Shown in pieces: positions 7,167 through 18,200 of a DNA stretch of 64,000 nt. Location: NCBI RefSeq assembly GCF_023228165.1, contig NZ_JALOBS010000013.1, positions 1 through 64,000 of the forward strand. The letters are read 5' to 3'. The stretch is from Methylomonas sp. (GTDB lineage Bacteria > Pseudomonadota > Gammaproteobacteria > Methylococcales > Methylomonadaceae). The stretch's first letter is position 1; each line of letters starts with the position of its first letter. Both the position numbers and the translations under genes were made by a program. Under the pieces are notes generated by a model that saw only the letters and a program-made list of their open reading frames with translations, was not told where the DNA came from and did no database searches.

Positions 7167-10100
7167 TTATTCCGTGATGGAATTCAGCCAGCCGAAATCG
7201 GTCAGGCCCCGCCAGGTTTTTTTCAATAAACCATCTTCATCATGTAACGGCGTTACTTCGATATTGCCCCAGGCCCCCGATAATTGATACTGCGAACCGA
7301 AGAAATAGCCTTCCCTATAATCGTCGGTCACAACCTGGGTAATGATGCTGGCGATACCGCCGACGATTGTACCAGCAATGGGCACGGCGTCGGAACTCTT
7401 GGGCACGACCGCCACGCGCTGATCCAGCGTCTTATCGGCCAGATTAGCGTAGCCGGCCAGATAAAAATTGGCCGCCACGGCATCCACGGTCAAATCCTCG
7501 GTATATGCCAGCCCATCCTTGATTTTGATGTGTCCCTTGATTTCATCGAAAGCCAAACCCTGCCGGTAAACGTCGCGGAAATCCAGGCTCAGCCGTTTCA
7601 CCCACTGTTCCATGGCGATTAAACCCAGCAAACGGCCGAAACCGGGCTCTATACTGGAAATTCGGCCGTCTTTTAAATCAAGTTGCAACAAGCCATTTAG
7701 ACGGGACAGAGAGAACTGGTGCGGCCCGCCGCGCCAGCCGCCCTTGAAGCCGATATCGGCCGTGGTCTCCTTGAAATCGTCGCTAAAGGCCAACCGAGAC
7801 AACAAGTCGCCAAACTTGTCGGCCTGCAGCGTGCCCTTGATTTGGGTAACGGTACCGGTCGGTTGCTTTAACCAGTCGGCGCTCAGATTGATTTTACGTT
7901 TACCGCCTTGTAATTGAATGGTCTTGAAGTGAATGCCATTGCTCACCCGTTCGGTCTGCAACATTAGCGCGCCCAAATCTACTCCGCGCCATAATAACCG
8001 AACGCTATCGATATCGATCAAAGGCAACTCGGTAACCACCTCATCGGCACTGTCCAGATTAAACTTGTCCATGGCCGACAGGTTCAGGAAATCCATATTC
8101 AGCTTGATACGGTTATTCCCGCTGAGTTGTTCGGGTACGCTAAATCGCCCCTTGGCCATATTGCTGTCGATACTGCCCTGCCACTGCTTGTCGGCAAATT
8201 GCATTTGACATTGAAAGGCCCCCAGTTCCTGGCCTTGCCAAATCAATTGTTCGGTATCAATAGAGACTTCCTTTACCGCCGGAAAACGGCTGGCGGCATT
8301 CTCGCTATATGCACCGACGGCCTGCGATAAGTTAAAACTGGGTTGCCGAATATGCAGTTTCAGACCTGCCGCCTCAAACCGGCTGGCCTGACCCTGGCCG
8401 AAAACGATGTGCCCCGACTGTAATTTTTCCTGCTTTTTATCGATTAGGAAATAGCCGCTAAGTTCGCTAGCGTAGCGCAGTTCCAACGGTAAGTCAGGGC
8501 CTTCTTCAAATTGAAAATTCAAACTTAGCGGCCGTTCTTCATTGGCCGCTTTACTGAGTTGCGGCTGACTATCGATACTGACGCCTTTCAGATTAGTGCC
8601 GATACGCAAAGAACCGGGCAAGGACGGCTGGTACGGCAGGATCAGTTTGCCGGTATAGGCAAATTTACCTTTGGCAGCATCGTTTTGCAAAAAACTAAAT
8701 TGCTTTTCCAGTTTTTCGATACTGGTAACGCCGTCAATGTCCAGATAGGTGGCTTGCGCATCGCTACTCAGCCGGCCTTGAATCGGATAGCCCAAGCTGC
8801 GGGCGTCTAATCGGCTGCTGCTAATGCGATCCTCGGTAAACGTCAAAACACCTTTTATGGCATCCACATTTAGAGCAATGGGTTTTACGGTCAATTGAGC
8901 ACCATCCAGGTGCGCATCGACCTTGACTTTGACCGGATCGGTTTCGTAATAAGGAATCTTTAAATCCAGATCCACTCTAGCCTTCCCGGCGCCGTTGATC
9001 AGATCCACGACAGGGTCTATTTTAGGCTTCAAGGGTGATTTTTGCAGAAAAGCCAGGCTGTCCATGAATTTGGCCTCCACCTGTCCGCGGACATACACAT
9101 GTTCACTGTCGGCCAGCGCGGGAATCGTCACCACGGCTTGATCGATGTCGACTTTCTCGCTGCGACCTTCCAGTATCGCCACCTGCAAATCTTCACCCAA
9201 AAACTGTACATCGGCGTAGACATCCTGCAGATGCGGCCAGTCTTCATTGAATTGAATTTCGCCGTTTTCGATGGCAAACACGGTTTCAAACAGGCCTTGG
9301 CCATTTAGAAACGGAAATTGATCCAACGCACCTTTCACGACCAGCTCGCCGCGCTTGATTTGCCCGCCGATAAATGCATCGTCCAGCCACTCGACAGCCC
9401 CCTCCCCCATGATTTTGGCGGGTAGATATTTGGGTACTTGGCTGATGTCGTTAAATTGGCCAAAGGCCAGCGTAAAATCCAGAATAGGCGACGCTTCGCC
9501 TTTGGGTAACCATAAATCCAGCTGGGCAACACCGGTAAAGTCGGCGCTATCGACTTCCAGATTGCGGCTGCGGAATTGCCAAGCTTGAGCGGTTTGCCAC
9601 CAGTACAGGGTTCCACGTAGCCGTTTGACATCCAACGGATTTCTAAACCAGTCCGACGCATCGAATTGGGCGCTCCGGGTATCCAGCATGATTTGCCCGT
9701 ACTGGTCGGTCAAGCTGATTTCGCCGCTGACATGCTTGATTTGCGGGATAGCGCCGAAATGTTCCACACCCAAATCGGTAAAACTACCGCGGACGGCATA
9801 GCGCAGGAAATCGCTGCCGACAAACACGCTGACATCCTGCAAACGGCCTTTAGGATTGAGGGCCAGGTAATCGGCATAATCATGGTCGATCGGTATCAAT
9901 AACGGTGCCAGATACATCGCGGCCGGCAAATCCAGTTGCTTGATGACGGCCGACAAATTACCCCGCGGATCCTGTTGCAGATAAAAAGCCCCATCCGGCC
10001 AGCGTTGCTGATTGGCAAACACATTCACATCATAGCCGGCCAAGCGCCACTGGCCGTCGTTGTCGCTCCAACTAAAACTACCTTCGAAGGTATCCATGGC

Positions 10101-10961
10101 CAAAGGTTTAGCTTGGTTTTTGCTGATTTTGACCTGTTGGGCCTGCAGGTACCCGTCTATCTGATAAGGACTGGCATTACGCCATAAACTCCAGACCCGA
10201 ATATCCCCGGCTCCGGATTGCAGATTGAAACCCAGCGGTAAATCGCCGGTAACCAGGGCCGCCGCCTGCAGGTCGGTACCCTCCAGGTAGATTTGGCCGG
10301 CAAAATTATCCGGCACGAAAATATTGCCGGTGATATGCGCTGAAATACGCAAGCTGTCTCCGTATTGCTCCGGAAGCTTGCTGAGCAGGTGCACTTCGTG
10401 GCTTTGGTCGAAATAATGGTTTTTCAGCACCAAATCGAAGCGGTCGAAATGTACCGGCGTGCCATGGCGTTTCAAATCCTGCCAAGTGATTTGACTGTCC
10501 AGAATTTCGTATTTTCCGCCCTGCAATAGCCAAAACGGCGGTTCGTCGCTGGCCTGCAGGCCTTTGAGAATGAAGCTGCCGTCTACCTTGCGGATGATGC
10601 TGATATTGGCGCCCACCAAGGTTACCCGGCAGGCCGACAACCAATCCCGGCTAAGCAGTAAATCCAGAAAATCAATCCCCAAGCGAATTTCTCTGAGCTG
10701 AATATCCGGCTTGCTTAATGGATCTTCCGCCTCGATACTGATGCCCTTTAAAATAACTTCCGGATTAAAGCCGCGCATACCGGCTTCCAATGAGCCGATA
10801 TGTACTGGAATGTCGGTAATCTGGCGAATTTTTTGCTCCAGTTCCACCTGATAATCATCGATGTCGGCCAGAAAAATTCGGGCAAAGCTCATCAACATGG
10901 CCACTGCAATCAGCGACCAAAAAAATAAATGGCGAGTAGCGCGGGTAATATGAACGATCAC
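7167..10961 (-). CDS. yhdP: YhdP family AsmA-like envelope protein
   Basis: A 1264-residue protein with one N-terminal membrane anchor (about residues 12-32, LFFWSLIAVAMLMSFARIFL) and a long beta-rich periplasmic body ending in an AsmA-like C-terminal domain (GLLQLDLKDGRISSIEPGFGRLLGLI ... VAAVPKSSD-type segment). E. coli YhdP, with TamB and YdbH, carries phospholipid between inner and outer membranes. The start is GTG. It lies 12 nt downstream of rng, the same order as maf-rng-yhdP in E. coli. Confidence 0.93.
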   Translation of the reverse strand: MIVHITRATRHLFFWSLIAVAMLMSFARIFLADIDDYQVELEQKIRQITDIPVHIGSLEAGMRGFNPEVILKGISIEAEDPLSKPDIQLREIRLGIDFLDLLLSRDWLSACRVTLVGANISIIRKVDGSFILKGLQASDEPPFWLLQGGKYEILDSQITWQDLKRHGTPVHFDRFDLVLKNHYFDQSHEVHLLSKLPEQYGDSLRISAHITGNIFVPDNFAGQIYLEGTDLQAAALVTGDLPLGFNLQSGAGDIRVWSLWRNASPYQIDGYLQAQQVKISKNQAKPLAMDTFEGSFSWSDNDGQWRLAGYDVNVFANQQRWPDGAFYLQQDPRGNLSAVIKQLDLPAAMYLAPLLIPIDHDYADYLALNPKGRLQDVSVFVGSDFLRYAVRGSFTDLGVEHFGAIPQIKHVSGEISLTDQYGQIMLDTRSAQFDASDWFRNPLDVKRLRGTLYWWQTAQAWQFRSRNLEVDSADFTGVAQLDLWLPKGEASPILDFTLAFGQFNDISQVPKYLPAKIMGEGAVEWLDDAFIGGQIKRGELVVKGALDQFPFLNGQGLFETVFAIENGEIQFNEDWPHLQDVYADVQFLGEDLQVAILEGRSEKVDIDQAVVTIPALADSEHVYVRGQVEAKFMDSLAFLQKSPLKPKIDPVVDLINGAGKARVDLDLKIPYYETDPVKVKVDAHLDGAQLTVKPIALNVDAIKGVLTFTEDRISSSRLDARSLGYPIQGRLSSDAQATYLDIDGVTSIEKLEKQFSFLQNDAAKGKFAYTGKLILPYQPSLPGSLRIGTNLKGVSIDSQPQLSKAANEERPLSLNFQFEEGPDLPLELRYASELSGYFLIDKKQEKLQSGHIVFGQGQASRFEAAGLKLHIRQPSFNLSQAVGAYSENAASRFPAVKEVSIDTEQLIWQGQELGAFQCQMQFADKQWQGSIDSNMAKGRFSVPEQLSGNNRIKLNMDFLNLSAMDKFNLDSADEVVTELPLIDIDSVRLLWRGVDLGALMLQTERVSNGIHFKTIQLQGGKRKINLSADWLKQPTGTVTQIKGTLQADKFGDLLSRLAFSDDFKETTADIGFKGGWRGGPHQFSLSRLNGLLQLDLKDGRISSIEPGFGRLLGLIAMEQWVKRLSLDFRDVYRQGLAFDEIKGHIKIKDGLAYTEDLTVDAVAANFYLAGYANLADKTLDQRVAVVPKSSDAVPIAGTIVGGIASIITQVVTDDYREGYFFGSQYQLSGAWGNIEVTPLHDEDGLLKKTWRGLTDFGWLNSITE

Positions 10962-10973
10962 AAAATTTAGAGG

Positions 10974-12428
10974 CTACAGCAATACCACGTCATAATGTTC
11001 CTGATTATATTCGGTTTCGGCGCGTATCTTAATCGCTACCTTCAGAAACACCTCCAATTCGGCCAACATATCGGCTTCCTCGTCCAGCAACATTTCCACC
11101 ACCTGTTCGGACGCCAACACCAAAATTTGCTGTACGCTATATTGCCTTACCACCCGGATGATTTCACGGAATATTTCCAGACAAATCGATTCGGAGGTTT
11201 TCAGTACGCCGCGACCGCCGCAAGTCGAGCAGGGTTCGCACAAGATGTGCTCCAGGCTTTCCCGAGTGCGTTTACGGGTCATTTCCACCAAACCCAGCGC
11301 GGAAACCTCGGTAATTTTGGTTTTAGCGTGGTCTTTGTCCAGATTACGTTGCAATGCGGTCAACACCTGTTTTTTATGGTCTTCGCTCTGCATGTCGATG
11401 AAATCGATGATAATGATGCCGCCCAAATTGCGTAACCGCAGTTGGCGGGAAATCGTCTGGGCCGCTTCCAAGTTGGTTTTGAAAATGGTTTCTTCCAGAT
11501 TGCGGCCACCGACATAGCCGCCGGTGTTGACGTCCACCGTGGTCATCGACTCGGTCTGATCGAAGACCAGGTGTCCGCCGGATTTGAGTTTAACTTTGCG
11601 GTCCAGCGCTTTGGTGATCTCGTCTTCGACATTATAAATATCGAATACCGGCCGCTCGCCGGAATAATGCTCTATCACCGGCACCACCTCCGGCACGAAT
11701 GTCTCGGCAAATTCCACCAAGCGCAAAAAGGTTTCCCTGGAATCGACCCGAACCTTCTCGATGCCTTCCTTATATAAATCGCGCAGGGTGCGTACACTCA
11801 GCGGTAAATCTTCGTGGATCAGGGATTTGACCTTGGCTTTCTTGCTCTTATCCAGAATGGATTCCCACAACTTGTGTAAAAATGTCATGTCTGAAAACAA
11901 GATCACATCTTCCACGCATTCGGCCGCCGTGCGGGCAATAAAGCCGCCGGGCACCGTGTGTTTTTGCAAATAACTTTCGATACAAGTCCGCAGGCGTAGC
12001 CGTTCATCCTCGCATTCGATACGCTGCGAGACTCCGGAATTAGCCGCATAAGGCATATAAACCTGAAACCGCGACGGGATGGAAATATCGGTGGTCAGTC
12101 GCGCACCTTTATTACCCAAAGGGTCCTTGGTGACCTGCACTACGATTTTCTGACCTTCTTTCAGATAGTGTTCGATGTTTTCCGAACCGTCGGCCAGTTC
12201 CTGACTGTTAAAGTCAGACAAGTGCAGAAACGCGGCCTTGTCCAAACCGATATCCACAAAAGCGGCCTGCATGCCGGGTAACACCCGGCACACCTCGCCC
12301 TTATAGATATTACCGACCAGGCCTTTTTGGCGCAGCCGTTCGATAATCAGTTCCTGCAACACGCCGTTTTCAATCACCGCTACCCGGGTTTCCGGGGGGG
12401 TGACGTTTATTAAGATTTCCTCACTCAT
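10974..12428 (-). CDS. rng: Ribonuclease G
   Basis: Endoribonuclease of the RNase E/G family, needed for 16S rRNA 5' maturation and mRNA turnover. The 484 residues include the S1-like RNA-binding domain (about 35-125, GNIYKGEVCRVLPGMQAAFVDIG), the DNase I-like catalytic part with TVDVNTGGYVGGRNLEETIFKTN and GGIIIIDFIDM holding the Mg-binding aspartates, and the zinc link CEPCSTCGGRG. It overlaps the maf stop by 4 nt (ATGA). Confidence 0.97.
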   Translation of the reverse strand: MSEEILINVTPPETRVAVIENGVLQELIIERLRQKGLVGNIYKGEVCRVLPGMQAAFVDIGLDKAAFLHLSDFNSQELADGSENIEHYLKEGQKIVVQVTKDPLGNKGARLTTDISIPSRFQVYMPYAANSGVSQRIECEDERLRLRTCIESYLQKHTVPGGFIARTAAECVEDVILFSDMTFLHKLWESILDKSKKAKVKSLIHEDLPLSVRTLRDLYKEGIEKVRVDSRETFLRLVEFAETFVPEVVPVIEHYSGERPVFDIYNVEDEITKALDRKVKLKSGGHLVFDQTESMTTVDVNTGGYVGGRNLEETIFKTNLEAAQTISRQLRLRNLGGIIIIDFIDMQSEDHKKQVLTALQRNLDKDHAKTKITEVSALGLVEMTRKRTRESLEHILCEPCSTCGGRGVLKTSESICLEIFREIIRVVRQYSVQQILVLASEQVVEMLLDEEADMLAELEVFLKVAIKIRAETEYNQEHYDVVLL

Positions 12429-13000
12429 GCGATGACTTTAATCCCTTGTTTGGCTAATAATTGTGCGGTTTCAAACAGCGGTAAGCCCATCACGCCGGAA
12501 AAACTGCCTGTAATTGATTCGATAAAAATACTGGCCACGCCCTGAATGGCATAGCTACCGGCCTTATCCCGCGGCTCGCCGGTCTCCCAGTAGGCGGCGA
12601 TTTCCGCCAGACTCAAGGGCCGGAAAGTCACCTCGCTGACGCTGACGGCCTGCCAATGATTGTCTCCACGCAATGAAACTGCGCTATACACTTGGTGCGA
12701 ACGGCCGGATAGTTGCATCAACATCGCTACGGCATGCTGTTTATCTTCCGGTTTCCCCATGATTCGTCCATCGCAAACCACGCTGGTATCGGCTGCCAGT
12801 ACCGGCAGCTCGTCGTTACGTAAGGCCCGGCAGACGACGGATTTTTCAGTTGCCACCCGCTCCACGTAAGCCAACGGCGATTCGTGCGACCATGGCGTTT
12901 CGTCGATATCCACTGCTTGAATGACATGGCAAATGCCGATTTGTTGCAATAATTCGCTACGGCGCGGCGAGGCGGAGGCAAGCACAAGTTGTGGCTTCAT
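12425..13000 (-). CDS. Maf/YhdE-like nucleotide pyrophosphatase
   Basis: A 191-residue Maf family protein, expected to hydrolyse non-canonical or excess nucleoside triphosphates (dTTP/UTP in the YhdE group). Motifs: LASASPRRSELLQQIGI at the N-terminus, AADTSVVCDGRIMGKPED, and GSYAIQGVASIFIESITGSFSGVMGLPL near the end. It is translationally coupled to rng and lies 4 nt after rlmH. Confidence 0.94.
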   Translation of the reverse strand: MKPQLVLASASPRRSELLQQIGICHVIQAVDIDETPWSHESPLAYVERVATEKSVVCRALRNDELPVLAADTSVVCDGRIMGKPEDKQHAVAMLMQLSGRSHQVYSAVSLRGDNHWQAVSVSEVTFRPLSLAEIAAYWETGEPRDKAGSYAIQGVASIFIESITGSFSGVMGLPLFETAQLLAKQGIKVIA

Positions 13001-13004
13001 ACGC

Positions 13005-13469
13005 TTAACGGTGATAAGGGTGATTATTCATCAGACTCCAGGCCCGATAGATTTGTTCAGCCACGATGATACGCACCAGCGGGTGAGGAAATGTCAACGG
13101 CGACAGGCTCCAGGATTCTTGCGCCATATCCCGGACTTGTTGCGATAAGCCTTCCGGTCCGCCCACCATCAAGGCCACCGGCTGACCATTACCCAGCCAA
13201 CGTTGCAGGGCTTTAGCCAAATCGGCGGTAGTCCATGGTTTGCCGGGTATATCCAGGGTTACCACATGGGCCCGGGACGGCAAGGCGCTCAGCATGCGCT
13301 CGCCTTCTTCCTTGGTAATCCGGGCAATGTCGCCGCCGCGGCGCTTATCCGGGGCAACTTCTTTCAACACCAGTTCGCATTCGCGCGGCAACCGTTTCGC
13401 GTATTCATTATAGCCTTGCTTCACCCAGTCCGGCATTTTGTTGCCGACGGCGATCAGATGAATTTGCAT
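13005..13469 (-). CDS. rlmH: 23S rRNA pseudouridine-1915 N3-methyltransferase
   Basis: A 154-residue SPOUT methyltransferase with the knot motif (VALMVGGPEGLS) and the C-terminal LSPLTFPHPLVRIIVAEQIYRAWSLMNNHPYHR that is diagnostic for RlmH. It methylates helix 69 of 23S rRNA in assembled ribosomes. First gene of the minus-strand rlmH-maf-rng-yhdP run; its promoter must lie in the 297-bp gap shared with the divergent carbon-uptake operon. Confidence 0.97.
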   Translation of the reverse strand: MQIHLIAVGNKMPDWVKQGYNEYAKRLPRECELVLKEVAPDKRRGGDIARITKEEGERMLSALPSRAHVVTLDIPGKPWTTADLAKALQRWLGNGQPVALMVGGPEGLSQQVRDMAQESWSLSPLTFPHPLVRIIVAEQIYRAWSLMNNHPYHR

Positions 13470-13766
13470 GGTTTAACCAGCATGCTGGAGACGGGTATGT
13501 TCAAATCCTGAAATCGATGCTGTCATGGAAAGCTTGTTGGCCCCTGCCTTATAAGTCTAATTTTATGGGCGGTTAGAGTACACGATGCGCGGAGCTTTGC
13601 GAAATCAAACCCGTAATATTTTCGGGCCCATTCCCAGCTATAACAACGTTATAAAAAAAGATCGGCTTAAATAAATCGGTTCAAATAAACCGTTTTTTGC
13701 AAAATTGGCCTATTTCAACCAAATGCCATTAAAATACACCCAACACGACTTCAACTTCTTTTAACC
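13470..13766. other. Divergent intergenic region, rlmH / carbon operon
   Basis: No gene is seen in these 297 bp. They must hold the promoters of rlmH (minus) and the dab-type operon (plus). A short stem CGGTT-CAAATA-AACCG followed by six T (about 13676-13697) resembles a weak attenuator or terminator on the plus strand. A TAAAAT near 13730 could be a -10 element, without a convincing -35. Confidence 0.35.
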
Positions 13767-15239
13767 ATGGCAATATTAAGCGCTCTGCTTTGGACCCCGG
13801 CATTGGGGGTACTGCTGCTGGCCCCGATTTCCGGGCAGAGACATGGCTTAATCAGGCAAATCAGCTTGGCGGCGACGGCAGGCGCGTTTCTGCTTGCATG
13901 TTATTTACTATTCAGCTTCAACGCCGCCGACAGCGCCATGCAGTTCAGCGAGTTTTATCCGCTCAACCCGAAGTTGGGTAGCGCTTACGCCTTGGGCGTC
14001 GACGGCTTGTCCATGCCTATGCTGGTGTTGGCCACTCTGCTGAGTTCCATTGCCTTGCTGGCTTCGTTTTCTATCCGTGAAGGCGTCAAGGGTTACCACA
14101 TCTGCGTACTGTTACTGGAATTCGGCATGCTGGGCGTATTCATGGCTCAGGATTGGGCCTTGTTTTACATTTTCTGGGAAGTCACCCTGATCCCACTGTT
14201 TTTTCTAATAGACCGCTGGGGCGGCAAGCGTCGGCATGCGGCCAGTCTGAATTTTGTACTCTACACCATGGGCGGTTCGGTGTTTATGTTGCTGAGTTTA
14301 TTGGCCATCAGCCAATACGACCTGGAGCATCAAGGTTCGATGATGGCTTCCATGGGCCAAGCCGCACAGAGCATGCCGGTGCTGGAACAGGTATTGGTAT
14401 TGCTGGGTTTTTTACTCGGTTTCGGGGTAAAAATGCCGATTTTTCCGCTGCATGGCTGGCTGCCGCTAGCGCACGTGGAAGCACCCAGCCCCATCAGTAT
14501 TTTACTATCGGGCATCTTGTTGAAAATGGGGGCTTACGGCTTGCTGCGCACGGTGGTCATGCTGCCGGTGGCGGCGCAATTACTGCAACCGGTTTTATTA
14601 TTCTTGGCACTGTTCGGCATGATTTACGGCGGACTGCTGGCCTGGCGGCAGCGGGATTTAAAAGCCATGGTGGCCTATGCATCCTTGAGCCACATGGGTT
14701 TGGTATTACTGGGTATCGCCACTCTGAATCAAACCGGCTTCAGCGGGGCCATTTTACAAATGACCGCCCACGGCCTGATTGCCGGCGGACTATTTTTGCT
14801 GGTCGGCCTGTTATATGAACGCACCCATACCCGCAATATTCTGGATTACAGCTCACTGGTGCAAGTCATGCCGCGCTTTGCCACCTTTACTACCCTAACG
14901 CTGTTGGCGGCGATGGGTTTGCCGGGCTCGGTGGGTTTCATCTCTGAACTGCACACCTTGATCGGCGGCTTTCAACAATGGGGTGGACTCATGGTGTTTT
15001 TTAGCCTGAGCATCCTGATCAGCGCAGCCTATGCCATGCGCACCATCGGCTTACTGTTTACCGGCCCGGTCAAACCGCAGATGCAACGCATTGCCGATCT
15101 GAAACCGGTCGAAATGATGGCATCCGGGCTTTTAGTGGGCTGCATTGTTTTGTTCGGTCTATTGCCTGCGCCGTTGATTGAATTGTCTACTGCCACGGTA
15201 AGCCGAATGATGGTAGTGATTGGAGAGCGCTTGCCATGA
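13767..15239 (+). CDS. NuoM-like antiporter subunit (first of operon)
   Basis: A 490-residue multi-spanning protein of the NuoL/M/N-MrpA/D family. It has the TM5 glutamate (FYIFWEVTLIPLFFLI), the TM7 lysine (FGVKMPIFPLHGWLPLAHVEAPSP) and the ILLKMGAYGLLR segment of NuoM-type proton channels. It is not part of a nuo operon: its stop overlaps the DUF2309 gene by 4 nt (ATGA), and no hydrophilic complex I gene is present. I infer that it works with DabA/DabB as an ion-translocating subunit driving CO2/bicarbonate capture. Confidence 0.9.
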   Translation: MAILSALLWTPALGVLLLAPISGQRHGLIRQISLAATAGAFLLACYLLFSFNAADSAMQFSEFYPLNPKLGSAYALGVDGLSMPMLVLATLLSSIALLASFSIREGVKGYHICVLLLEFGMLGVFMAQDWALFYIFWEVTLIPLFFLIDRWGGKRRHAASLNFVLYTMGGSVFMLLSLLAISQYDLEHQGSMMASMGQAAQSMPVLEQVLVLLGFLLGFGVKMPIFPLHGWLPLAHVEAPSPISILLSGILLKMGAYGLLRTVVMLPVAAQLLQPVLLFLALFGMIYGGLLAWRQRDLKAMVAYASLSHMGLVLLGIATLNQTGFSGAILQMTAHGLIAGGLFLLVGLLYERTHTRNILDYSSLVQVMPRFATFTTLTLLAAMGLPGSVGFISELHTLIGGFQQWGGLMVFFSLSILISAAYAMRTIGLLFTGPVKPQMQRIADLKPVEMMASGLLVGCIVLFGLLPAPLIELSTATVSRMMVVIGERLP

Positions 15240-18200
15240 GCATCCACTCACCGGCAGCGAACAGCCCCTCGCCCCGCCAAATTATCCTGGCTGCCATTGA
15301 ACATTTGGACCATGTTTTGCCTGGGCAAGGGCCGATACACGATTTTGTGCACCATAATACCCTGCATGGTTTTCAGCATTTGCCATTTGAGCGGGCCTTG
15401 GCCGAATTTACCGCGCTGACCGGCATCGCGTGTTATTTGCCCGCCGAACAATTTCGGGCGTTTTACCAGCAGGGCCGCATCACCGATGAGGATATCGATG
15501 CGACATTAGAACAGCAGTTTGGTTTGGACGGTTGGCCGGAACCCGCCGGCGCGGGCCACACAGGCATCGGTTTAAAACAACTTTACCGACTAGCCTTGCT
15601 GCACGACCTACCCATCCTCAACCCGGCTCAATTGCAATGGCAACTTCAGGAAACCCCGACGCTGCAAACCAGCGAATTATGGACGACCATACTAGGTAAA
15701 CTCGAATTGAGCGGTCCCGATACCCATCCCGAACAAGCGCTCGATTTAAGCAGCGAACAAGCCGAAGCCTGGCTATTGGGCGACGAAAAGACCGGGAAGT
15801 ACGCTGCCAGCCAGCGCATGCGGCAACAAACCCAGGACGAGGTGCGGGCATTATTTGCCCAAGTCGGTGAAAACCTGAGCTTGCGCGGTTTAATTCAGGC
15901 CTTGACGGGCATCGACACTTTGGACAGCGTGAGGTCGCAATTGATACGCTGGTGCGGGTCCTTGCTCGATGAAGGACTGGCGGCTTGGCGCTTGCCGGAT
16001 CGGCAGAACCTGGGGTTATATGCCACCTGGCGACAAACCGCGAGATACGATCTGTTGCCGGTATTTCAGGAACTGGCCGGCTGGCAATCGGTACTGGCCG
16101 CGCTGCCCGAAGATTCGCTCGACGCCATCATTCAGCAACTGGAGGCCGTGGCCATCCCCGAACAACGCTGGGCGGGTTATTTACAACGCCTGGCCTTGGA
16201 GCTCCCGGGTTGGGCCGGACTGATCAACTGGCGGCAAACCCATACCGACTACCGGACGGAGCGGGCAAGCCGGCCCTTACTGGCGGATTATCTGGCCATT
16301 CGCCTGGTTCTGGATCGGCTGTATTTACAACCCATTTGCCATACCCACTGGCGCTGTCCGGTAAAGTTGGACAAGTTACAAGCCTATTTCCACAAACACA
16401 GCGCTGAATGCCTGGTCAGGCAAGCGCATTTTGCGGCGGATTTGCCGGAATATTTAGCCCAAGCCACGCAAACCTTGTTGGCCGACAATTCGGATAATCC
16501 ACGTGATTGGCGGCTCTTAGCCGAACGCATGTGGATCTGGCGGCAAAGCCCGCTGGCCGATCATGCCGGCCATATCAGCGCGGGCAATCACGGCTGGCGA
16601 TTATTTCATATCTGTCAAAAGTTGGACTTGTCTACGGCCGATTTGCAGCATGTCGGCAAGCAGCAACTGCTGGCCTGGCTGACCGCCATCGATGGCTTTT
16701 CCGCACTGCAACGCAACACGGTCTGGTTAAATGCCTACGAAAGACATTATCAGTACGAACTGTTACAAGCCGTGCATACCAATCACGGCCGCGGCCGCTG
16801 GCTGAACCGGGACAGCCGGCCGCAGGCGCAAATTTATTTTTGCATGGATGAACGCGAGGAAAGCTTTCGCCGGCATCTGGAAGAATTAAATCCGGCTATC
16901 GAAACCCTGGGCGTGGCGGGATTTTTCGGCATCGCCATGAATTATAAAGGCTTGGATGCCCACAATGTCACACCGCTTTGTCCGGTAGTGGTGACGCCTG
17001 CCCATCAAATTAACGAAGTGGTTCAGCCCGAACAACAAAAACAATTGGCTGCTCACCGCAAAGGTACGCAACGGGCGGAAGGCCTATCCTATCAGCTTTA
17101 CCAAAATATGCGCGGCAGCCTGATCCGGGCCTATCCGTTGGTTTATGCCCTGGCGCCAGTGCAATTACTGCGTTTGCTGGGCAAGTCATTGTGGCCAACC
17201 GGGCAACGGTTGCTCGAACAGGCCTGGCAACGCTGGCTGGTACCCAGGGTGGCCACGCAACTGCACTTTACCGCCGCCGACACAGGGCCGACCGCGCCAG
17301 CCGCGCCAAAACTGGGCTTTACCGACCGGGAACAGACCGAACGAGTGGCGGGATTCTTGAAAACCACCGGCCTAACCCATAGCTTTGCCGGTATCGTGGC
17401 GCTGATGGGACACGGCTCCACCAGCCAAAATAATCCGCACGAAGCGGCCCACGATTGCGGCGCCTGCGGCGGCCGCCAGGGCGGCCCGAATGCACGGGCA
17501 TTCGCGGCCATGGCCAATCGACCACAAGTAAGGCAATTATTGACCGAACTCGGCATTGCGATTCCGGATGATACCTGGTTTGTCGGCGGCCAGCACGATA
17601 CCTGCAGCGACAGCCTTACCTGGTACGATTTGGACAGGATTCCGGATCACCGCCTGGATGAATTTAGCCAATTCAAGACCAGCCTCGAACAAGCAAACAG
17701 GTTGGCCGCCGCCGAACGCTGCCGGCGGTTTGCCTCGGCCGGGCAACCGGCGTCCGCAAAAGCGGCCATCCGGCATGTACAAAACAGAGCCATGGATTTA
17801 AGCCAAGTCAGGCCTGAATTCGGCCACGCCACCAATGCAGCGGCCTTCATCGGCCGACGCTCGGCAACTCAAGGGGTGTTTTTCGACAGGCGGTTGTTTT
17901 TGATTTCCTACGACCCCAGTCAAGACCCCGAGGGGACGATTCTGGAAAACATCTTGCTGACCGCCGGCCCGGTCGGTGCCGGGATTAATCTGGAATATTA
18001 TTTTTCCAGCGTGAATAATGAAAAGCTCGGTTGCGGTACCAAGATTCCGCACAATGTCACTGGTCTGTTCGGCGTTATGGAAGGCACCGGCAGCGATTTA
18101 CGCACCGGCTTGCCCTGGCAAATGGTGGAGATACACGAAGCCATGCGTTTGCAGATCGTGGTGGAAGCCAAAACCGCGGTGTTGGAACAAATCTATGCCC